Positions 34,127-41,800 of a stretch of 64,000 nucleotides of DNA are shown piece after piece. The stretch lies in assembly GCA_963772585.1 (NCBI GenBank), contig CAVYXV010000010.1, positions 372,001-436,000 of the forward strand, given 5' to 3'. The notes beneath the pieces were generated by a model that was not told where the DNA came from, searched no databases, and saw only the letters and a program-made list of their open reading frames with translations. The DNA is from CAVVXN01 sp963772585 (lineage in GTDB: Bacteria > Planctomycetota > PLA2 > JAEUHO01). Every line of letters begins with the position of its first letter. The first letter of the stretch is position 1. The translations under genes were made by a program, and so were the position numbers.

Positions 34127-36034
34127 ATGACCCAGGATCCGTCCTCGACTCTCCAATCTTCCGAGACCGACGAGAAGGGGACCGTGCTCCGTCTCCCCGA
34201 ACACACCGTCGAGGTGGTCTCCGACTCCGGGGAAGGCGCGCAGAAGTGCGGGCAGACCTTCGGCGCGGTGTCCGCGAAGATGGGCAACGGCGTGTGGACG
34301 GTGGAGATCATCCCCGCCGAGATCCAGCCGCCGGCGCGCACCCCGGGAAGCGCGTCCGGCGTGCGCATCCGCATCGGGACGGAGGCCGTGACGAACTGGG
34401 GCGACGAGGCGGCACTGCTCGTCGCATTCAACGAGCAGGTGCTCCTCTCTCGTCACCGCCTGGGCGCGATGGCGGACGACGCGATCGTCCTCATCGAGTC
34501 GATGTGGGCAACCCACCCCGATCCCGACATCGTGCGCGCGTGGAACGCGGCGATGGAGGAGATGTCCGGCGCCCACTACCGGTTCATCCCGGTGCCCATG
34601 GAGGAGGAGAGCCTCGAGGTCGTGGAGAACCCGCGGCGCGGGAAGAACATGTTCGCCCTCGGCCTGCTCACCTGGATCTACGACCGCGACGTCGAGCGGG
34701 TGAAGGAGCAGATCGCCTACCAGTTCCGCAAGAAGTCGAAGAAGGTCTACGAGAACAGCGTCCGGCTCCTCGAGCGCGGCATGAAGTGGGCGGAGGCGAA
34801 CCTCGACCTGAGGATCCAGGTCGAGCCCCGGCCCAGCGACCGTCCGATGGTCGTCATGAACGGCAACCAGGCCATCGGCATGGGGGCCATCGCGGCCGGC
34901 CTCGATCTCTGCGCGATGTACCCCATCACCCCCGCCACCTCCGTCTCGCACTACCTCGGCGAGGTGTTCGACCGGGTCGGAGGCGTCCTCCACCAGGCGG
35001 AAGACGAGATCGCCGCGGCCGGTGTGGCCATCGGCGCGTCGTTCGCCGGCAAGGTGGCGTTCACCGTGACCTCGGGGCCCGGCATCGCGCTCAAGACCGA
35101 GTTTCTCGGCCTCGCGACCATGACGGAGACCCCCCTGGTCGTCGTGGACGTCCAGCGCGGGGGGCCGAGCACCGGCCTCCCGACGAAAGTCGAGCAATCG
35201 GACCTGCTCGCCGTGATGTTCGGGCAACCCGGCGACGCGCCGAAGATCGTGCTGGCCCCCTCGACCATCGAGGAGTGCTTCCACTGCATGATCACCGCGC
35301 GCCGACTCGCCGAGACGTTCCGGTCCGTCGTGATCGTCCTGTCCGACGCGAACCTCGCGACCGGCGTGCAGCCCTTCCCGCGCCCCGGGCTCGACGCGCG
35401 GTGGCTGGCCCGTCCGCCCGACCAGTCCGCCGTGCCGGAGGGGACGAAGGCGTACGACTGGGACCCGGAAACGGGGCTTTCGACGCGCATCCTCCCCGGT
35501 CAGCCCGGCGGGATGTTCCGGGCGACCGGTCTCGTGCACGACGAGGCCAGCAAGGTCACCTACGACCCGGCCGTCAACACCCGCGCGCATCGCATGCGGA
35601 GCCGAAAGCTCGCGGTTCTCCAGAGCATGCTCGAGCCCCCGCCGGTGATCGGACCGGAGCGCGGCGAGATCCTGCTCGTGGGGTGGGGGAGCACGCGGGG
35701 CGCCATCGAGGAGGCGGCGCTGAGGGCCCGCGAGGAAGGCCTCGCGGTGTCGTCCGCGCACCTGTCGTTCCTCTCGCCGCTCCAGCCGGGACTCCGGGAC
35801 ATCTGCGGGCGCTTCGATCGGGTCATGACCGTCGAGATCAACTACAGCGACGATCCGACGGACCCCTACATCACGCCCGAGAACCGCCGGTACGCCCAGT
35901 TGGCCTGGCTGCTCCGCGCCCAGCTCCTCGTGGACGCGGACTGCTACACGCAGGTCCGGGGCGAGCCGCTCCGTCCCGGCGAGATCCTCGATGAGATCCA
36001 CCGGCGCCTCGGCGCGAAAGGAGAGTCGCGATGA
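34127..36034 (+). CDS. korA: 2-oxoacid:ferredoxin oxidoreductase subunit alpha (gamma-alpha fusion, KorA-like)
   Basis: 635 residues. Residues about 20-210 are the gamma domain, followed by the alpha (pyrimidine-binding) domain starting NGNQAIGMGAIAAGLDLCAM with YPITPAT at 265-271, HQAEDEIAAAGVAIGASFAG, TSGPGIALKTE and RGGPSTGLPTKVEQSDL, all typical of 2-oxoglutarate:ferredoxin oxidoreductase alpha chains. With KorB it oxidises a 2-oxoacid (2-oxoglutarate most likely) to acyl-CoA and reduces ferredoxin. No ferredoxin delta subunit is present, as usual for KorAB. Start overlaps nothing upstream; the stop overlaps korB (ATGA). Confidence 0.9.
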   Translation: MTQDPSSTLQSSETDEKGTVLRLPEHTVEVVSDSGEGAQKCGQTFGAVSAKMGNGVWTVEIIPAEIQPPARTPGSASGVRIRIGTEAVTNWGDEAALLVAFNEQVLLSRHRLGAMADDAIVLIESMWATHPDPDIVRAWNAAMEEMSGAHYRFIPVPMEEESLEVVENPRRGKNMFALGLLTWIYDRDVERVKEQIAYQFRKKSKKVYENSVRLLERGMKWAEANLDLRIQVEPRPSDRPMVVMNGNQAIGMGAIAAGLDLCAMYPITPATSVSHYLGEVFDRVGGVLHQAEDEIAAAGVAIGASFAGKVAFTVTSGPGIALKTEFLGLATMTETPLVVVDVQRGGPSTGLPTKVEQSDLLAVMFGQPGDAPKIVLAPSTIEECFHCMITARRLAETFRSVVIVLSDANLATGVQPFPRPGLDARWLARPPDQSAVPEGTKAYDWDPETGLSTRILPGQPGGMFRATGLVHDEASKVTYDPAVNTRAHRMRSRKLAVLQSMLEPPPVIGPERGEILLVGWGSTRGAIEEAALRAREEGLAVSSAHLSFLSPLQPGLRDICGRFDRVMTVEINYSDDPTDPYITPENRRYAQLAWLLRAQLLVDADCYTQVRGEPLRPGEILDEIHRRLGAKGESR

Positions 36035-36990
36035 CGTTGGACATCGGATGCTCGCTGCTCGGCTGCGGCGTCGAGGAAGACGACCGCGAGTGGGAGGTCG
36101 AGGACTACGAGGGGCCGCAGGCGCGCTGGTGTCCCGGCTGCGGGGACCACGCGATCCTCGGTGCCGTCCTCCGGCTGCTCGCTGCGGAACACATGAAGCC
36201 CGAGACGACGGTGTTCGTGTCCGGGATCGGCTGCTCCAGCCGGTTCCCGCACTACGTCAACACCTACGGATTCCACGGCATCCACGGGCGGGCGCTCCCG
36301 GTCTCGACCGGCGTCAAGCTCTCCCGGCCCGAGCTCGACGTGTTCACCGTCATGGGCGACGGGGACTGCTGCTCGATCGGCGCCGCGCACTGGATCCACG
36401 CCATCCGCTACAACCCGGACCTGGTCGCGCTGCTGCTCGACAACAACATCTACGGGCTCACCAAGAACCAGACCTCGCCGACCACCCCCCAGGGGCACAA
36501 GAGCAACACCCAGCCTCGTGGCTCGTACCTCCCCGCACTGAACCCGCTGACGACGACGCTGGGCGTCACCAACGCCTCGTTCGTGGCCCAGACCGCGGAC
36601 TGGGCTCCCGGGCATCTCTACGCGACGCTGCGCGCGGCGTACCTCCACCACGGCTTCTCCTTCGTGCGGATCCTCCAACGCTGCCCCGTGTGGACGCCGG
36701 GGATCTTCCAGCAGGCCGCCCAGGACCCCAGCCGCACGCAGATCCTCGTCCACGAGCGGGGGATCCACGACGACGACACGCTCGAGGTCTACAAGAACAC
36801 GTTGCGTCACGACCCGTCGGACATCCACCGCGCGCGCGAGCTGGCGGAGGCGGTCGACACGACCCGGCTCGGCCTCTACTTCCACGACCCGTCGCGCCAG
36901 ACCTACGAGGAAGTCCGGCGGCTGCCGAAGCACACCGCCGACGAACGCATCGAGATCCTCAACGCGGAGCTGGACCGCCATGCCGTTTGA
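36031..36990 (+). CDS. korB: 2-oxoacid:ferredoxin oxidoreductase subunit beta (KorB-like)
   Basis: 319 residues, thiamine-diphosphate-binding subunit. RWCPGCGDHAILGA (C34, C37) is the cluster/TPP entry motif; MGDGDCCSIGAAHWIHA with GDG at 109-111 binds Mg-TPP, and LDNNIYGLTKNQTSPTT at about 137-153 is diagnostic for the Kor/Vor beta chain. Cys residues C34, C37, C68 and one more near C203 could hold the [4Fe-4S] cluster. Its stop overlaps the following unknown gene by 11 bases. Confidence 0.92.
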   Translation: MTLDIGCSLLGCGVEEDDREWEVEDYEGPQARWCPGCGDHAILGAVLRLLAAEHMKPETTVFVSGIGCSSRFPHYVNTYGFHGIHGRALPVSTGVKLSRPELDVFTVMGDGDCCSIGAAHWIHAIRYNPDLVALLLDNNIYGLTKNQTSPTTPQGHKSNTQPRGSYLPALNPLTTTLGVTNASFVAQTADWAPGHLYATLRAAYLHHGFSFVRILQRCPVWTPGIFQQAAQDPSRTQILVHERGIHDDDTLEVYKNTLRHDPSDIHRARELAEAVDTTRLGLYFHDPSRQTYEEVRRLPKHTADERIEILNAELDRHAV

Positions 36991-38005
36991 CCAAGCCATG
37001 CCCCTGGACGAGGGCGAACGTCGCGTCTTCCAGGCGCTGAAGGACCCGTTGGGTCGCTTCCGGTCGGCGCTGGCCACGGCCATCGAGGAGTTGCGCGAGG
37101 CGCACGACCTCGACGAGCGCGAGGCGAACGACGGCCAGGCGGTCCGGGAGGCCGGCCTCGGCGCGTTCGCCGCGGGCCGCATCGACCCCGAGCGGTTCGG
37201 CGCCCTGGCCCGCCGGGACCGGGCCGTGCTGGAGCCGAAGGCCCTTCCCCGGCTGGACGGCGCCTTCCACGCGCTGTCGGAGCTCGCCGCCCGGCGGGAG
37301 CAGCTCCACCGGGTGAACGTGGAGTCGGGCAAAAGCCTCCATCACGCCGTCCAGCGCACGATGACGGAGGTCGGCCGCGCGTTCGGCGCCGCGCGGATCG
37401 CGGCGCTCGCGCGGTCCGGTGGGTACCGCGAGGAGGAGCACGCCGCGTGGTTGGGCGGGTTCCCGTTCGCCCTGTGGAACCGGGCGGAGCGGCGGCTCGC
37501 CCCCCCGCTCGTCGTCGAGGTGGACGGCGCGGACCTCGGAGCGGAGTGCCTCGCGGAGTTCCTCGACGGCACCACGAAGATCGTGCTCCTCGTCCGGGGC
37601 GCGGCACCGCCGGCCCCTCTCGCGCGGCTCGTCAGCCCGGGCGTGTTCGTGGCCCAGGTGACGTCGCCGGACGAGCTCGCCGCCTTCGCCGCCTTCGCCG
37701 GGCCCGGGATCGTCGCGCTGGTCCCCGAGGGGGCCGCGCGCTTCGTCCACGACCCCGCGGCGGGTGTCACGCTCGGGGAGCGCCTGCGGATCGACGCCAT
37801 GCCCGAGCGCGCGCCCGACCGGCCGCTCGGTCCCACGAGCGTGTTCCAGCAGACCGAGGGTCTGCGCCAGCTTGCCGCCCTGGTCGAGCGGGCGGCGCCG
37901 TCGGTCGTCGGCGCGGCGGGCCCCGCGGACACGGCGGGCAAGCTCGCCGCCTGGCTCCTCGGGCAGGCCGACCTCGGCGGCCTCGAGGCCGGGAAGGGGG
38001 GGTAG
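36980..38005 (+). CDS. Protein of unknown function between korB and rnfB
   Basis: 341 residues from ATG 36980, which overlaps korB by 11 bases; an ATG at 36998 is an alternative. Cytoplasmic, no signal, no Cys-rich motif. The first 150 residues look alpha-helical and charged (DEGERRVFQALKDPLGRF, RREQLHRVNVESGKSLHHAV). The middle (about 170-245) alternates strands and helices (PPLVVEVDG, TTKIVLLVRG, GVFVAQVTS, GIVALVPEG) like a small alpha/beta domain. I do not recognise a family. Its overlap with korB and 6-base gap to rnfB make a role in coupling Kor/PFOR to Rnf, or in their assembly, plausible. Confidence 0.85.
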   Translation: MPFDQAMPLDEGERRVFQALKDPLGRFRSALATAIEELREAHDLDEREANDGQAVREAGLGAFAAGRIDPERFGALARRDRAVLEPKALPRLDGAFHALSELAARREQLHRVNVESGKSLHHAVQRTMTEVGRAFGAARIAALARSGGYREEEHAAWLGGFPFALWNRAERRLAPPLVVEVDGADLGAECLAEFLDGTTKIVLLVRGAAPPAPLARLVSPGVFVAQVTSPDELAAFAAFAGPGIVALVPEGAARFVHDPAAGVTLGERLRIDAMPERAPDRPLGPTSVFQQTEGLRQLAALVERAAPSVVGAAGPADTAGKLAAWLLGQADLGGLEAGKGG

Positions 38006-38011
38006 CGGGCG

Positions 38012-38863
38012 ATGATCCTCGGCGCACTCCTCGTCCCCATCCTGGTCCTCGGCGGCGTCGGGCTCGTGTTCGGCGGGCTCATCGCCATCGCCAACCGCTA
38101 CCTGAAGGTGTGGGAGGACCCGCGCATCGACGGCGTGACGGACCTGCTCCCGGGCACGAACTGCGGCGCCTGCGGCTTCGCGGGTTGCCGGTCGTTCGGG
38201 GAGGGTCTCGTCGCGGGGACCGCGCAGCCGGCGGGTTGCACGAACATGGGGGCGGAGCAGATCCAGAGCGTGGCCGACTACCTGGGCGTCGAGGCCGGCG
38301 AGGCCGCCAAGCGCGTCGCCCGCCTGCTCTGCGCGGGCGGGTCCGACGTCGCGGTCCAGAGCGCCGAGTACCTCGGCCTGGAGACGTGCAGCGCGGCGGC
38401 GGCGGTCGCGGGCGGGGGCAAGGGGTGCTCCTGGGGCTGCCTCGGCCTCGCGGACTGCGCCCGCGCGTGCACGTTCGACGCCATCGTGATGAACGCGGTG
38501 GACCTTCCCGTCGTGGCGATCGCGAAGTGCACGGCCTGCGGCGACTGCGTCGAGGCCTGCCCGAAGGACCTGTTCACCATCATGCCGCTGGACCACCACC
38601 TGCTGGTCCAGTGCAAGAGTCTCCTCGAGGGCGACGCGGCCGAGGACCTCTGCCGCGTCGCGTGCACCGGCTGCGGCCGTTGCGCCGACGACGCCGCCCC
38701 GGGCCTCATCGAGATCCGGGACACCCTCGCCGTGATCGACTACTCGAAGAACGTGCTGGCCTCGACAGAGGCCGTCGCGCGATGCCCCACCGGGGCGATC
38801 ACCTGGATCGAAGAGGCACAGTTCGCGGAACAACCGGAGCTGGCCGGGAGTGCGGATCGATGA
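38012..38863 (+). CDS. rnfB: Rnf complex subunit RnfB (ferredoxin-accepting)
   Basis: 283 residues. One N-terminal helix (2-28), then the RnfB-specific [4Fe-4S] domain NCGACGFAGC with C51, C54, C59 and C76. Ferredoxin repeats follow: C139/143/149/153 with C173/176/179/183 complete; a third motif keeps C214/218/221/224 and a distant C258 (RCPTGAI) but lacks the Cys that would ligate the partner cluster. So one cluster of the last pair seems lost. RnfB takes electrons from ferredoxin at the cytoplasmic face. It lies directly before the PFOR gene (4-base overlap), away from rnfCDGEA. Confidence 0.92.
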   Translation: MILGALLVPILVLGGVGLVFGGLIAIANRYLKVWEDPRIDGVTDLLPGTNCGACGFAGCRSFGEGLVAGTAQPAGCTNMGAEQIQSVADYLGVEAGEAAKRVARLLCAGGSDVAVQSAEYLGLETCSAAAAVAGGGKGCSWGCLGLADCARACTFDAIVMNAVDLPVVAIAKCTACGDCVEACPKDLFTIMPLDHHLLVQCKSLLEGDAAEDLCRVACTGCGRCADDAAPGLIEIRDTLAVIDYSKNVLASTEAVARCPTGAITWIEEAQFAEQPELAGSADR

Positions 38864-41800
38864 AGCTCACGAAAGACCCGAAGCCGGTCGCCGATGCCTC
38901 GAGCGTGAAGTACCCGGGCGTGCGCACCGCGACGGACGGCAGCGGCGCTGTCGTCGCGATGGAGACCGCCGGCGGCGACGCGGCCGGCGCGTACCCGATC
39001 ACGCCGTCCACCCAGATGGGAGAGGGATTCGCCGCCGCCATGGCCGCCGGGAAGCTCAACGTGCGCGGCCGTCCGCTGCTCTTCTTCGAGCCCGAGGGCG
39101 AGCACGCCGCCGCCGCCGTGACCGCCGGGATGAGCCTCACCGGTCTCCGCGCCGCGAACTTCTCCAGCGGGCAGGGCATCGCCTACATGCACGAGTCGCT
39201 CTACGCGGCCGTGGGCAAGCGCCTCACCTACGTCCTCAACATCGCCTGCCGCGCGATGACGAAGCACGCCCTGAACGTGCACGCGGGCCACGACGACTAC
39301 CACTGCGTGGACGACACGGGGTTCTTCCAGGTCTTCGCGAAGGACGTGCAGCGCGCGGCCGACTTCAACCTGATCACCCGTCGCATCGCGGAGCTCAGCC
39401 TGAACCCGGGCATCTGCGCCCAGGACGGCTTCCTCACCAGCCACGTCATCGAGACGATGAACATGCCCGAGCGCGAGCTCGTGAAGGAGTACCTCGGCGA
39501 TCCCGCCGACATGATCGACTCGCCCACCCCTGCCCAGCGGATGGTCTTCGGCGGGAAGCGACGCCGCGTCCCCGAGATGTACGACATGGACTACCCGGCC
39601 ATGCTCGGCGTCGTCCAGAACCAGGACTCGTATGCCCAGGGCGTCGCAGCGCAGCGGCCGTTCTACTTCGACCACATCACCGAGCTCACCGACCGCGCCC
39701 TCGCGGAGTTCGGAGCGCTCACCGGCCGGCGCTACGCCCGGGCGGAGGGCTACCGGACGGACGACGCCGAGTACGTCCTCGTCGGCCAGGGCTCCGTGGT
39801 CTGCAACATGGAGGCCGCGGTCGACTACCTCCGCGACAAGCGGGGGATCAAGGTCGGCGTGATCGACATCTGCATGTTCCGGCCGTTCCCGTCCGACCTC
39901 GTCAGCCGGCTGCTGAAGGGGGTGAAGGCCGCCACCGTTCTGGAGCGGACGGACCAGCCCCTCGCCGTGGACGCGCCCCTGCTCCGGGAGATCCGGGCCG
40001 CGATGGGCAAAGCCGTCGAAAACGGCCGCGCGCGGGGTTCTCTTCCTCACCCCGGCGTCGAGCGGGTCGACTCGTCCCAGGTGCCCGAGTTCTTCTCCGG
40101 GTGCTTCGGACTGGGCAGCCGCGACCTGCAGCCCAACCACCTCATCTCCGCCGTCGAAAACATGCTCTCGACGGGCAAGCGTCGGCGGCAGTTCTACCTG
40201 GGCATCGACTTCATCCGGAGGGGGACGCGTCTGCCCAAGCTCCAGATCTGGCAGGAGAGGCTGCTCGAGGGGTACCCCCGTCTCGAGGAGCTGACGCTCG
40301 ACGCCGGGCCCAACGTGGATCTCATGCCCGAGGGATCGACCTCGATCCGCATCCACTCCGTGGGCGGATGGGGCGCCATCACGATGGGCAAGAACGTCGC
40401 GCAGACCGCAGCGGACCTGCTCGGTCTCTACATCAAGGCCAACCCGAAGTACGGTTCCGAGAAGAAGGGGCAGCCCACCACCTTCTACGCGACCCTCGCG
40501 AAGGAGCCGATCCGGCTGAACTGCGAGTTGAAGCACGTGAACGTGGTGCTCTCGCCCGACCCCAACGTCTTCCGCCACTCCAACCCGTTGGCCGGGCTGG
40601 CGAAGGGCGGCGTGTTCATCATCCAGAGCACGCAGGGGGCGCAGGAGCTCTGGAACTCGCTGCCGCGCGCGACGCAGGCTGAGATCCGGGAGAAGAAGAT
40701 CCGCGTGTTCCACCTGGACGCATTCCGGATCGCCGCGGAGATCGCGACGAACCCCGAACTGCGCTACCGCATGCAGGGTGCCGCGTTCATGGGCGCGTTC
40801 TTCCGCGCCTCGCCCCTCATGGCGGAGCACGGCCTCGACGAGGCGCGTCTGTTCGAGGGCGTCGGCGCCCAGGTGCGGAAGAAGTTCGGCCATCTGGGCG
40901 AGAAGGTCGTGGCGGAGAACCTGGAGGTGATCCGCCGCGGATTCGACGACGTCCAGGAGCTGGACGTCACGACCCTCGAAGACGGCGGAGCCGAGGAAGC
41001 GGCCGTGCCCCAGATGCCGGCCATCCTGGACGGTTCCCGGATGCAGGAGGGCATCGGGAACACCGGTCGCTTCTGGGAACAGGTCTGCCACCTCTACAAG
41101 ACGGGCGACGACGGCATCGCGGATCCCTTCGCCGCCATCAGCGCGATCCCGGCGGCGACCTCGTCGATCCGCGACATGACGGACATGCGCTTCGAGGTGC
41201 CGCAGTTCGTGCCCGACAAGTGCACGGGGTGCAGCGCCTGCTGGACGCAATGCCCCGACAGCGCCATCCCGGGCGTGGTGAACACCGTCGAGGAGGTCCT
41301 CGAGGCCGCGATCAAGACGATCAGCAACGGCCGCACGTACGACCGCCTGGGCCAGATCGTGAAGCACCTGGGCCGGGAGTGCCGCCGCATCCTGAAGGGC
41401 AGCGACTTCACGACCTTCTCGGACGTGCTCCACACCGCCTACGAGACGGTCGCGGGCAAGCTGAACCTCGACCCGGAGCGGCGCAAGGGCCTCGACCTCG
41501 AGTTCCAGGCCCTGGCCGCGGAGCTGGCCGACTTCCCCCTCGCGAAGACGGCGCCGTTCTTCGACGTGCCCGAGTCCAAGGAGAAGGGGACCGGCGGGCT
41601 GCTCTCGGTCACGGTCAACCCCGAGACCTGCAAGGGCTGCAACGTCTGCGTGAACGTCTGCCCCTCCGGGGCGCTCGTCACGATCCAGCAGACGGACGAG
41701 GTCGTCGAGGATCTCCGGCGCCGCTGGAAGCTGTGGCGCAACCTGCCCGACACGGACGACCGCTACGTGGACATCGCGAGCCTCGACGAGGGCATCGGGG

